A DNA stretch of 64,000 nucleotides from Maricaulis sp048270265 (GTDB lineage Bacteria > Pseudomonadota > Alphaproteobacteria > Caulobacterales > Maricaulaceae): contig NZ_JBLWTD010000005.1 in the NCBI RefSeq assembly GCF_048270265.1, positions 94,144-158,143 on the forward strand. Direction: 5' to 3'. Position numbers and translations under genes: made by a program. Positions 9,080-17,592 of the stretch are shown in pieces (the first letter of the stretch is position 1; each line of letters starts with the position of its first letter). The notes under the pieces are model-generated. The model made no database searches. It was not told where the DNA came from and saw nothing but the letters and a program-made list of their open reading frames with translations.

Positions 9080-10465
9080 ATGCATTTTGGCGTCTTCGAC
9101 CTGTTCAAGATCGGCGTCGGGCCTTCCAGCTCGCACACCGTCGGCCCGATGCTGGCCGCACGGCAATTCGTCGAGCGCGTCATTGCGCAACATGGGGAGG
9201 CGGCGATCAACCGGCTGGAGGCCGAGCTCTATGGCTCCCTGGCGCTGACCGGGCTGGGCCACGGCACCGACAAGGCTGTCCTGCTGGGCCTTGAGGGCTG
9301 CGATCCCTCGCGCGTCGATCCGGCCGAGATCCCGCAAAGGCTCGAGCGCATCCGCAGCGAACACCGCCTCACCCTGCCCGGCGGGCGCAGCATCGAATTC
9401 TCGGAGCGGCGCGACCTGCAGTTTCGCGGCGATATCCGCCTGCCCTTCCACTCCAACGCCATGAAATTCCGCGCCCTCGCGGGCGATGAGAGCGTGCTGC
9501 TGGAAGAGATCTGGTACTCGATCGGCGGCGGTTTCGTCATCGACGAGCACGAGGCCGGGCGCAATTCCGCCGCCGACGTCAAGGAAGGCGAGCCCTACCC
9601 GTTCAATTCGGCGGCCGAGCTGCTGGAGATCGGCGAGCGCGAAAACCTGTCGATTTTCCGCATCATGCTGGCCAATGAATGCGCCTTCCGCAGCGAAGCG
9701 GAAGTCCATGAGGGCATCGAGACCATCTGGAAAACCATGGAAGGCTGTATTGATCGCGGCCTGCGCGAGGACGGCATCCTGCCCGGCGGGCTGAAGGTGA
9801 AACGGCGCGCACCCAAACTCTATCGCGATCTTCTCAAGGAACAGACCGATCCGGCCGATGACCCCCTCGTGGCGATGGACTGGATCAATCTGTGGGCGAT
9901 GGCCGTCAATGAGGAAAATGCCGCCGGCGGCCGCGTCGTCACCGCACCGACTAATGGCGCTGCGGGCATCATCCCCGCCGTCGCGCGCTATTTCGACCGC
10001 TATCACCGCAACCCGTCCGACGACGAGGCCCTGCTGCGTTTCTTCCTGACGGCCGCAGCCATTGGCGCCCTCTACAAGAAGAACGCCTCGATTTCCGGCG
10101 CGGAAGCGGGCTGCCAGGGCGAAGTCGGCGTGGCCTGCTCAATGGCCGCCGGGGCATTGGCGGCCGCCATGGGTGCCAATAACAACCAGATCGAGGATGC
10201 TGCCGAGATCGGCATGGAGCATAATCTCGGCCTGACCTGTGACCCGGTGGGCGGGCTGGTGCAGATCCCGTGCATCGAACGCAATGCCATCGGCGCCATC
10301 AAGGCGATCGACGCGGCCCGCCTGGCCCTGCGCGCGACCTCGGCCGACATGAAGGTCTCGCTCGACCAGGTGATCGAGACCATGCGTCAGACCGGCGTCG
10401 ACATGCAGGAAAAATACAAGGAGACCAGCCAGGGCGGCCTCGCCGTCAATGTGGTGGAATGCTGA
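9080..10465 (+). CDS. sdaA: L-serine ammonia-lyase, single-chain iron-sulfur type
   Basis: The protein of 461 residues starts MHFGVFDLFKIGVGPSSSHTVGPM, the diagnostic N-terminus with the PSSSHT motif. The C-terminal half has CQGEVGVACSMAAGA and CDPVGGLVQIPCIERN, which supply cysteines for the oxygen-sensitive 4Fe-4S cluster. It converts L-serine to pyruvate and ammonia in the cytoplasm. Its 3' end overlaps the convergent aspartic protease gene by 20 bases. Confidence 0.96.
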   Translation: MHFGVFDLFKIGVGPSSSHTVGPMLAARQFVERVIAQHGEAAINRLEAELYGSLALTGLGHGTDKAVLLGLEGCDPSRVDPAEIPQRLERIRSEHRLTLPGGRSIEFSERRDLQFRGDIRLPFHSNAMKFRALAGDESVLLEEIWYSIGGGFVIDEHEAGRNSAADVKEGEPYPFNSAAELLEIGERENLSIFRIMLANECAFRSEAEVHEGIETIWKTMEGCIDRGLREDGILPGGLKVKRRAPKLYRDLLKEQTDPADDPLVAMDWINLWAMAVNEENAAGGRVVTAPTNGAAGIIPAVARYFDRYHRNPSDDEALLRFFLTAAAIGALYKKNASISGAEAGCQGEVGVACSMAAGALAAAMGANNNQIEDAAEIGMEHNLGLTCDPVGGLVQIPCIERNAIGAIKAIDAARLALRATSADMKVSLDQVIETMRQTGVDMQEKYKETSQGGLAVNVVEC

Positions 10466-11666
10466 TCCGGCTGGAAACGCCGTCACGCAGGATATCGAGC
10501 TGAGCCGCTTGAGCGGCATCAAAGCTGGCAAACAGCCAGTTCGCCACGGTGCATTTCGGATTGTCCTCGCTCACGAGGAGCGAGCGCCCCGAAATCGCTG
10601 CGACCTGGTCGCCCAGCCGCAATCCGGCTTCGGCGGCCGGAGAGCCATCGAAAAGCTGGACCACCCGTACTTCATCACCGACAAGGGCGAGCGAGTAGCC
10701 GGGCTCCTCGCGGGCCGGCGCGGACTCGTTTCGTGCCTCGAGCAGGAATTGCTCGCCTGGATAATCCATAGTCACGACATAGGCAGAGAGCAGCCCGGCC
10801 CCCACCAGTGTGGGGGGAACCGCGCGCGTCGTTGCGCGGACCGGACCGAGGGAATCGTTGTCAAAACGGAAGTCTTGCAGGGTGAACCAGGTCAAGACAC
10901 CGGCTTCGCCCCGCCCGCCAGCGGATTCGCCCTCAAAGCCGGTCCCGGTGACAATCGTGTCGCGCGGGATTTCCTGCTGGACGGAGGCCGCCTCGGCGAC
11001 CTGAGTGAACAGCGCCACCCACGCCGAATTACCTGTATCGAACAAAGCCTTGTCTGACACATCTCCAACGGAATAATCGACGATCGGTGCATGCGGATAG
11101 CCAAAGTCGTAGAGATGCGTGGTGACGACCGGATTGGTCGCCGGCAAGTCATCGAGGCTTGGCGCGAAGGTCAGCCGCCGGGCCTCGAGATCGATCCGCC
11201 AGGCGCTGCCCGGGAAGAGTTCGGAGCCCAGTATGCCCGCACTCACCAGACAGGCGCCCATATCCAGGTTGCTGAAATCATGGATCAGGACCGGCACGTC
11301 ATAAAACACGGCCGTGCCCAAGGTCAGCGTGTCCAGGATCGCAAAATCCATCGTGATTTCCGTACCATTGGCATCACGGCCGGTATTCTGCGCCACGACT
11401 TCGAGACCCAGGGAATCGGCGAATTCCCGCGACAGAACGGTCGGGGATCCCGTATCGAAGATGAAATCAGCAGCCTCGCCATTGGCCGAAGCTTGCACAA
11501 AGAGGACGTCTCCCCTGGTTTCGAGCGGGACCGAGGTCACCGGCGTCGCGCGCTCGATCCTGATCGGCGACGTCAGAAGGCGGCCGAGGTCAGTGTCTTG
11601 GGCCGAGGCCGTAGCCGCGGTCATTGCCCAACAGAGACATGCACCGAAAGCCCTGATCATTCGCAT
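10446..11666 (-). CDS. secreted retropepsin-like aspartic protease with C-terminal PDZ domain
   Basis: The start is taken at 11666 (MRMIRAFGAC), followed by a signal peptide ending near ATASAQ. The mature protein has two aspartic protease motifs, FIFDTGSPTVLS and ALFDTGNSAWVA, so one chain can form a full active site. A PDZ domain occupies about the last 90 residues (PAAEAGLRLGDQVAAISG). This points to periplasmic proteolysis or sensing of C-termini. The 406-residue gene is alone on its strand here, and its stop overlaps the sdaA end. The substrate is unknown. Confidence 0.82.
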   Translation of the reverse strand: MRMIRAFGACLCWAMTAATASAQDTDLGRLLTSPIRIERATPVTSVPLETRGDVLFVQASANGEAADFIFDTGSPTVLSREFADSLGLEVVAQNTGRDANGTEITMDFAILDTLTLGTAVFYDVPVLIHDFSNLDMGACLVSAGILGSELFPGSAWRIDLEARRLTFAPSLDDLPATNPVVTTHLYDFGYPHAPIVDYSVGDVSDKALFDTGNSAWVALFTQVAEAASVQQEIPRDTIVTGTGFEGESAGGRGEAGVLTWFTLQDFRFDNDSLGPVRATTRAVPPTLVGAGLLSAYVVTMDYPGEQFLLEARNESAPAREEPGYSLALVGDEVRVVQLFDGSPAAEAGLRLGDQVAAISGRSLLVSEDNPKCTVANWLFASFDAAQAAQLDILRDGVSSRISIPPH

Positions 11667-11817
11667 TGCCCTCACCCGGTTGGCGTCGCGCGCTCCGGTC
11701 CGGGCGGATATCCTTCCACACGGACCGGAGATGCGAACCGAGTTTACCAGCTTGTTGCCGGCGCGCGAACTCCCCGAGCGTCCCCAGGACAGCTTACCGC
11801 CCTGGATCGCCAGTCTG

Positions 11818-12477
11818 TCAGGCTGCTTCGTGCTTGAGGACGTGATCGGAGACCGAATACTTGGCCTCGGTCTGATCGGCGACCTGTCCCAGCGAAACGC
11901 CCGGTGCCAGTTCGATCAGTTCCAGGCCGTCCGGCGTCACGTCGAACACGCCCAGCGTGGTGATGATGCGGTCGACACAGGCCTGGCCCGTCAGTGGCAG
12001 CGAACAGGCCTTGAGGAGTTTGGATTCGCCGGCCTTGTTGGCGTGGTCCATGATGACGACGACGCGCTTGACGCCGGCGACCAGATCCATCGCCCCACCC
12101 ATGCCCTTCACGAGCTTGCCCGGGATCATCCAGTTGGCGATATCGCCGTTCTCCGACACTTCCATCGCGCCCAGGATCGACAGGTCGATATGGCCACCAC
12201 GGATCATGGCGAAACTGTCAGCCGACGAGAAATAGCTCGTGCGGCGCAGCTCGGTAATGGTCTGCTTGCCGGCATTGATCAGGTCGGCATCGACCTCGTC
12301 ATCATAGGGGAAAGGCCCCATGCCCAGCATGCCGTTCTCCGACTGCAGGGTGACGTCGATATTTTCCGGAATGTAGTTGGCGACCAGGGTCGGAATGCCG
12401 ATCCCGAGATTGACGTAGAAGCCGTCTTCCAGCTCGAGCGCGGCGCGGCGTGCCATTTCATCGCGTGTCCAGGCCAT
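11818..12477 (-). CDS. scoB: 3-oxoacid CoA-transferase subunit B
   Basis: The ATG at 12477 (MAWTRDEMARRAALELEDG) gives 219 residues, the normal length for the B subunit. The active-site region SENGMLGMGPF contains the catalytic glutamate that forms the CoA thioester. Together with the A subunit at 13111-13815 it transfers CoA between succinyl-CoA and 3-oxoacids such as acetoacetate, for ketone-body use or polyhydroxybutyrate turnover (phaC lies at 37902). It is unusual that a secreted protein gene separates the two subunit genes, though all three are in one direction. Confidence 0.94.
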   Translation of the reverse strand: MAWTRDEMARRAALELEDGFYVNLGIGIPTLVANYIPENIDVTLQSENGMLGMGPFPYDDEVDADLINAGKQTITELRRTSYFSSADSFAMIRGGHIDLSILGAMEVSENGDIANWMIPGKLVKGMGGAMDLVAGVKRVVVIMDHANKAGESKLLKACSLPLTGQACVDRIITTLGVFDVTPDGLELIELAPGVSLGQVADQTEAKYSVSDHVLKHEAA

Positions 12478-12550
12478 CTTCAGTCTCCAGTTCTGTGCCG
12501 CGAGGCGGCCGGTGTCGTTGTGTTTGTGCGGTTCATGGGGCAGTGCGATC

Positions 12551-13108
12551 TCATTGCGGCCGCCCATCGCTCATGCATTCGGCGGAATAGGCCTTGGCAT
12601 ATCCCTCGCCATAACAGGCCAGAAACCCGTCCCCGACATTGAGATTGGGGATGGCGCCATTCTCGAACGGCGTCTGCAGCAGCAGGCGGGCATAGGCGGC
12701 ATCGAGGGTGTCGCGGTCATCTTCCAGGAAAGCGATGGTCGCATCGACATAGCTGTTCCAGTCGAGACGATCCCCGTCCTGATAGGGCGCGCTATAGGAG
12801 GCGCGGAAGAAATCCAGCGCCCGCCCGGTCTCGCCGGCGAAAGCGAACATCTGGCCGGCGTGAAAGCGAAGCACCCGTACATTATAGGCTTCCAGCGAGG
12901 CGTGCGAGTAGAGCAGATAGTCCGCAATCAGATCGCCCGCAGCTGTGTAACAGGCCCCTGTCTCGCCCAGCGGGCGCCAGCCCTCGCCCGGTGTCTGGTC
13001 GAAATCCTCATAGCTCATCGCCAGATAGCCGGCGCGTTGATCCGCGGAAATCTCGCAGACCGTGGCGGCGGCTGGCTGGGCCAGCGCGAAGAGGAGCGCA
13101 GCAATCAT
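12551..13108 (-). CDS. putative secreted protein between scoA and scoB
   Basis: The 185-residue product begins MIAALLFALAQPAAATVCEI, a plausible signal peptide with cleavage after AAA, and has a few cysteines (CEI, ACYTA, ACYGEG, AECMS) that could form disulfides in the periplasm. I do not recognise the family. A helical, TPR-like repeat character is suggested by HAGQMFAFAGETGRALDFF and by DTLDAAYARLLL, but this is a guess. The gene starts 2 bases after the scoA stop; a GTG at 13114 that overlaps that stop is the alternative start. It is inserted between the two CoA-transferase subunit genes and is probably cotranscribed with them. Confidence 0.75.
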   Translation of the reverse strand: MIAALLFALAQPAAATVCEISADQRAGYLAMSYEDFDQTPGEGWRPLGETGACYTAAGDLIADYLLYSHASLEAYNVRVLRFHAGQMFAFAGETGRALDFFRASYSAPYQDGDRLDWNSYVDATIAFLEDDRDTLDAAYARLLLQTPFENGAIPNLNVGDGFLACYGEGYAKAYSAECMSDGRPQ

Positions 13109-13110
13109 GC

Positions 13111-13815
13111 TCACGCGCTCTCACGCTGACGAACGGTGCGCTGCTCGATACGTTTCTCGAACTCACCGACAAACACGCGCTGGACGAAAATGCCCGGCGT
13201 GTGGATGTGATCGGGATCGAAAGAGCCCAGCTCGACGATTTCCTCGACCTCGGCGATGGTGACCTTGCCGGCCGTCGCCATCATCGGATTGAAATTGCGT
13301 GCGGTCTTGCGGAAGATCAGATTGCCTTGCGGATCAGCCTTCCAGGCCTTGATGATCGAGACATCGGCGGTCAATCCGGTTTCCAGGATATAGCTCTCGC
13401 CATTGAAGGTGCGCGCTTCCTTGCCCTCGGCGATCAGCGTGCCGACGCCGGTCTTGGTGTAGAAGCCGGGAATGCCGGCACCACCGGCGCGGATGCGCTC
13501 GGCCAGCGTGCCCTGCGGGTTGAATTCGAGCTCAAGCTCGCCGGACAGGTACTGGCGTTCGAATTCCTTGTTCTCCCCGACATAGGAGGAGATCATTTTC
13601 TTGATGCGCTTGGCATCGAGCAGCACGCCAAGGCCGAAACCGTCGACGCCGCAATTGTTCGAGATAACCGTCAGATCCTTGACGCCGCTCTCGAGCAGCG
13701 CCGCGATGGAGTTCTCCGGAATGCCGCACAGGCCAAACCCGCCGGACATCACTGTCATCCCATCAAAAGCCAGGCCCTCAAGGGCACTCTTGGCGTCGGG
13801 AAATACCTTTTTCAT
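13111..13815 (-). CDS. scoA: 3-oxoacid CoA-transferase subunit A
   Basis: The 234-residue protein shows the A-subunit signature DGMTVMSGGFGLCGIPENSI and the conserved GGAGIPGFYTKTGVGT. It pairs with the B subunit encoded at 11818-12477. It is the first gene of the scoA, secreted protein, scoB run on the minus strand. The start ATG at 13815 is the only reasonable one, and the promoter should lie in the 69 bases before it, beyond the BrkB-family gene. Confidence 0.95.
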   Translation of the reverse strand: MKKVFPDAKSALEGLAFDGMTVMSGGFGLCGIPENSIAALLESGVKDLTVISNNCGVDGFGLGVLLDAKRIKKMISSYVGENKEFERQYLSGELELEFNPQGTLAERIRAGGAGIPGFYTKTGVGTLIAEGKEARTFNGESYILETGLTADVSIIKAWKADPQGNLIFRKTARNFNPMMATAGKVTIAEVEEIVELGSFDPDHIHTPGIFVQRVFVGEFEKRIEQRTVRQRESA

Positions 13816-13884
13816 GCGGACCCCAGTCGTAAGTTGATGATCGGTTCATGTTTATATCGCACGCGCAGCAAAATACCAGAGACT

Positions 13885-14778
13885 TCACGCTGGCGCGGCA
13901 TTGGCCGGCCGCCGCGCATCGATTTCGATTGCCAGGGCGCCGCCGAAGAACACTGCATAGGCAGACCAGTAAATCCACAGCAGGAAAACGACAAGGGCGC
14001 CCATCGAGCCATAGATCCCGAAGTCGAGCACCCGGCTGACATAGATGGAGAAGCCCTTCGACAGGCTCAGCCACAACCCGCATGACACCGCAGCGGCGAT
14101 GGCGGACGGGCCCCAGGCAATGGCGTATTCGCGCCGGCGCATCGTCATGTGATAGAGCAGCGTCAGGGCGGCGAACATGGTGAAACCGGTCGCCGACCAT
14201 TCATTGATCACGGATCGTATGTCGAGCGGCTCCAGCCCGAGCGCCTCGAACAACTGGCGCATGAAGACCGGAATCACCAGGACGGCAAGGTTGGCCGCCG
14301 TGATCAGGGCGCCGCCGATCAGCAACGAGACGATGGCGAGAAAATTGAAGTGAATGACATTGCGGATGTCACGGTCCTCGGCGAGGTGATTGAGGCCGGC
14401 AATCAGCGCCTTGGCTCCGCGCGCAGCCGCGAACAGGGCAATCAGCAGGGCCACGGCACCATTGAATGACAGCGCCGAGATCGGCGCTTCGGTGATGCGA
14501 CCGATCTGGCCCATGACAAAGACCTGCGCGCCTTCCGGCATGATCTCGGCAAAGCGTGCAATCTGGGATTCGGCGTCGGCGGTTGAAAAGGCGAGGCCGT
14601 AGATCGAGATACCCAGAGCGATGGTCGGGAACAGCGCCAGCATGCCGAAGAAGGACACCCCGCCGGCAAACAGCATCACATCACGCGCCATGGAACGGCT
14701 GATCGCCGCGATAATGATCTCCAGCCAGGGCGGGAGATCAAATTCGATCTTCAACAAGCGCTTGATTGATTTCAACAT
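13885..14778 (-). CDS. YihY/BrkB family inner-membrane protein
   Basis: The start MLKSIKRLLKIEF at 14778 gives 297 residues; a longer frame to 14871 overlaps the divergent regulator gene and is rejected. The sequence holds RDVMLFAGGVSFFGMLALFPTIALGISIYG, the conserved first membrane segment of the family, and about six hydrophobic helices in all. This family was once called RNase BN, but it is an integral membrane protein of unclear transport function. It ends with a short basic cytoplasmic tail (IEIDARRPANAAPA). Confidence 0.9.
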   Translation of the reverse strand: MLKSIKRLLKIEFDLPPWLEIIIAAISRSMARDVMLFAGGVSFFGMLALFPTIALGISIYGLAFSTADAESQIARFAEIMPEGAQVFVMGQIGRITEAPISALSFNGAVALLIALFAAARGAKALIAGLNHLAEDRDIRNVIHFNFLAIVSLLIGGALITAANLAVLVIPVFMRQLFEALGLEPLDIRSVINEWSATGFTMFAALTLLYHMTMRRREYAIAWGPSAIAAAVSCGLWLSLSKGFSIYVSRVLDFGIYGSMGALVVFLLWIYWSAYAVFFGGALAIEIDARRPANAAPA

Positions 14779-14864
14779 GGTGGCAGGAATGGGTCCGGAC
14801 GAAGTGTTGCGACGCCTAATACGCCAAGATGGCGTTTTGCGCACCCTTGGTGTGAGGAGAGACC

Positions 14865-15857
14865 ATGTCATTCGCCAAAGCCGTTGATCTGCTGCGCCTG
14901 GCGCGTATGGCCAGCGGCCATGTCGGCATCACGCTGAGCGATATCGAACACGAATTCGGCGTCGTGCGCCGCACGGCCCAGCGCATGACCGATGCCCTCA
15001 CCCAATCCTTCCCCGACACCGAGGATTACATCGGTCCGGACGGGCGCAAGCGCTGGCGGGTCCCGCGGCGGCGGGTGGCCGAGTTCTTCGCACCGAGCCC
15101 CGACGAGGTCGCGACGCTGGAACTGGCCTGCAACATGCTCGAACACCAGGGCCTTCCCGGCGAGGCCGGGCGGCTGCGCTCGCTGCGCGAGACCATCAAG
15201 ATCCTGACCCCGGACAACAAGCATGCCCGGCTGGAAGCCGACGAGGAAGCCCTGCTGGAAGCCATGGGGCATGCGGCGCGTCCCGGCCCGCGCCCGGCCA
15301 GCGATCCCGTTGTCGACACCGCTATAGCCGAAGCACTCAAAGGCCCCTTCGCGCTGGATATTCTTTACCGCGGCCGCCAGGACAGCGCCGCCTCGCTGCG
15401 CCGGGTCGAGCCCTATGGCCTGTTACTGGGCGCGCGTCGCTATCTCGTCGCCCGCGACCCGTCCAAGCCCGATGGTCATCTGCGCCATTACCGCGTCGAG
15501 GATATCGAGCAGGCCTCGGTCACCGACGACTGGTTTGCCCGCGACGAGGCTTTCGATCTGGAGGCCTATGCCAAGCGGGCCTTCGGCGTCTTCCAGACCG
15601 AGGCGGAATTCGGCGAGGTTGTCTGGAAGTTCACGCCGCGCGCTGCGCCGCACGCGGCCCGCTTCCGCTTTCATCCGGACCAGACCAGCGAGGTTGAGGC
15701 CGACGGCTCACTGATCGTGCGCTTCTCCGCCTGCGGTTATCTGGAGATGTGCTGGCATCTCTACGCCTGGGGCGACCAGGTCGAGGTGCTGGCCCCGCCT
15801 GCCCTCGCCGAGATGGTTGCCGGGCACAGGCGCGGCGACTTCCCCGGCTTCCCCTGA
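14865..15857 (+). CDS. WYL-domain helix-turn-helix transcriptional regulator
   Basis: The ATG at 14865 follows GTGAGGAGA. The 330-residue protein has an N-terminal winged helix (LSDIEHEFGVVRRTAQRMTDAL), a middle WYL domain (FALDILYRGRQDSAASLRRVEPYGLLLGARRYLVARD) and a C-terminal WCX extension. WYL proteins are ligand-responsive repressors or activators, some linked to DNA damage or defence. No defence genes are near. It is divergent from the BrkB-family gene, which may be its target. The effector is unknown. Confidence 0.9.
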   Translation: MSFAKAVDLLRLARMASGHVGITLSDIEHEFGVVRRTAQRMTDALTQSFPDTEDYIGPDGRKRWRVPRRRVAEFFAPSPDEVATLELACNMLEHQGLPGEAGRLRSLRETIKILTPDNKHARLEADEEALLEAMGHAARPGPRPASDPVVDTAIAEALKGPFALDILYRGRQDSAASLRRVEPYGLLLGARRYLVARDPSKPDGHLRHYRVEDIEQASVTDDWFARDEAFDLEAYAKRAFGVFQTEAEFGEVVWKFTPRAAPHAARFRFHPDQTSEVEADGSLIVRFSACGYLEMCWHLYAWGDQVEVLAPPALAEMVAGHRRGDFPGFP

Positions 15858-15861
15858 TCGT

Positions 15862-16113
15862 TCAACGCACCGCAATCCGGACCGAGTCCGCCGGCAGCCA
15901 GGATGGCATCGAGTGGCCGTCCGAGGCGCTCATGGCCAAGCGGTAGCCCTTGTGCAGATAGCGGCAGACCGAACGCAGGTCTTCCACGTGCAGGCAGCTG
16001 ATATCATCGCCAGGCTGTTGCATGCGGAAATAGCCGTCACGAAAACGGTGCGGGGCCATTGAGCGCAGTGCGCCGCCGGCGCCTTCGACATAGGCATTGA
16101 TTGCGATTGCCAT
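15862..16113 (-). CDS. small hypothetical protein (83 aa)
   Basis: The frame from the ATG at 16113 has a good ribosome site (GGAG, 7 bases upstream) and encodes MAIAINAYVEGAGGALRSMAP. I do not recognise a family. It lacks membrane segments and has a mixed composition with several aromatic residues. It converges on the WYL regulator, with only 4 bases between the stops. The clear ribosome site and normal codon pattern favour a real gene, but this is less certain than its neighbours. Confidence 0.6.
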   Translation of the reverse strand: MAIAINAYVEGAGGALRSMAPHRFRDGYFRMQQPGDDISCLHVEDLRSVCRYLHKGYRLAMSASDGHSMPSWLPADSVRIAVR

Positions 16114-16227
16114 GATTGATCTCCATTCGATTGGCTCGTTGGATATCAATATGGAGGGGGTGGGCGACAAAAACGGTCACCTGCGATTCGCGCAACTGTT
16201 CAGCAGTTCGCGGCAGCGCAGAATGTG

Positions 16228-16258
16228 AAACGCCGGTCGTTGGGGGCGACCGGCGTTT
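16228..16258. terminator. perfect 12-bp hairpin in the 290-bp gap
   Basis: AAACGCCGGTCG and its exact complement CGACCGGCGTTT are separated by 7 bases (TTGGGGG). The A/T ends would give a short T tract on either strand. It lies 145 bases beyond the stop of the CaiB-type gene, so it may end that transcript. The rest of the gap 16114-16403 shows no gene that I can support. Confidence 0.5.
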
Positions 16259-16403
16259 CGGGGTATTCGTATCGCTACGAAGAGAAGCGGACGAGCGAGG
16301 GACAAGGGTGTCCGCTGATCTCGAGGATGAGAATGGCATTCGGGCGCTGAACCGCGCATGAACGCTTTCAGTCATCTCCGTGACAGTAAAAAATCGCCCG
16401 AAT

Positions 16404-17498
16404 CTAACGCGTTACCTTCCAGTCGGCGAGAATGTCCTCGCGATCTGCTCCCGGCTTGGGCGCTGGCCCCTGCACCGCGCCGGGCGTGCGCGAGAAGCGC
16501 GGGGCCGGTGCGGCCTGGTGAACACCATCAATATCGATGAAGACCTCGCGTTCGGCCATATGGGGATGGCTGCGCGCTTCCTCATAGTTCAGCACCGGCG
16601 CAAAGCAGACATCACTGCCCTCCAGCAAGGCGCACCACTCATCCCGCGTCTTGCCAAGGAAGACCTCCGCCAGCCTTGCCTTCGCTGCGGGCCAGTCCCC
16701 GGGTATCCAGCTGGCCGGCATGGTGGCGGGATCAATCTCCAGCTTTTCCATCAAAAGCGCATAGAATTGCGGCTCCAGCGGTCCGATCGAGACATGTCCG
16801 CCATCAGCGCAGCGATAGACGCCATAGAAATGCGCGCCGCCATCGAGCACGTTCTCGCCGCGGTTTGTGTTCCAAAGCCCCATCGCGGCGAGCTGATGCT
16901 GCGAGGCCATCAGCGAGCTGGCGCCGTCGACAATCGCCGCATCAACGACCTGGCCCTCACCGGTGGCACGGGCATGCACCAGTCCGGCCAGCACACCGAA
17001 GGCGAGATACATGGCACCGCCACCGAAATCTCCGACCAGGTTGAGCGGCGGCACCGGGGTCTCCGTGGTGCCGATCGCGCCGAGCGCACCGGTGAGCGAG
17101 ATATAATTGATGTCATGACCGGCGGCCTGGGCCAGAGGGCCGGTCTGGCCCCAACCGGTCATGCGGCCATAGACCAGGGCCGGGTTGAGCGCGAGAGCCG
17201 CGTCAGGGCCAAGCCCGAGCCGTTCCATCACGCCGGGCCGGAAGCCCTCGAGCAGGATTTCCGCCTTGCCGATCAGATCGCGGCAGATCGCCAGATCGCC
17301 CTCATCCTTCATGTTCAGGGAAATTGAGCGGCGTCCGCGCGCTAGAACCTCGGCGGCGCCGCCCCCATGGGCACCGGGACGGTCGATGCGCACCACATCG
17401 GCCCCCATATCAGCCAGCATCATGGCACAGAAGGGTGCCGGACCCAGGCCGACAAATTCCAGTACTTTAACCCCTTTTAGAGGTCCTTGCGCTTTCAT
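16404..17498 (-). CDS. CaiB/BaiF family CoA transferase (alpha-methylacyl-CoA racemase-like)
   Basis: The start MKAQGPLKGVKVLEF at 17498 gives 364 residues. The N-terminus VGLGPAPFCAMMLADMGADVVRIDRPG is the class III CoA-transferase motif, and YGRMTGWGQTGPLAQAAGHDINYISLTGALGAIG is the sequence typical of alpha-methylacyl-CoA racemases. It likely epimerises 2-methylacyl-CoA or moves CoA between acids during branched or steroid acyl degradation. The family is certain; whether racemase or transferase is not. Confidence 0.92.
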   Translation of the reverse strand: MKAQGPLKGVKVLEFVGLGPAPFCAMMLADMGADVVRIDRPGAHGGGAAEVLARGRRSISLNMKDEGDLAICRDLIGKAEILLEGFRPGVMERLGLGPDAALALNPALVYGRMTGWGQTGPLAQAAGHDINYISLTGALGAIGTTETPVPPLNLVGDFGGGAMYLAFGVLAGLVHARATGEGQVVDAAIVDGASSLMASQHQLAAMGLWNTNRGENVLDGGAHFYGVYRCADGGHVSIGPLEPQFYALLMEKLEIDPATMPASWIPGDWPAAKARLAEVFLGKTRDEWCALLEGSDVCFAPVLNYEEARSHPHMAEREVFIDIDGVHQAAPAPRFSRTPGAVQGPAPKPGADREDILADWKVTR

Positions 17499-17592
17499 GG
17501 GGACTTCCTTGCGAATCGTTGGTTTTGAAAGCGTGGCACTTGTGACAAACTCAAGAAACACCAAATCATCGGTGTCTGCGGCAGGGGGACGC

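Noticed and set aside
14779..14871. N-terminal extension of the BrkB-family protein
   Set aside because: It overlaps the divergent WYL gene start and is very basic and unlike the family; the start at 14778 is better.
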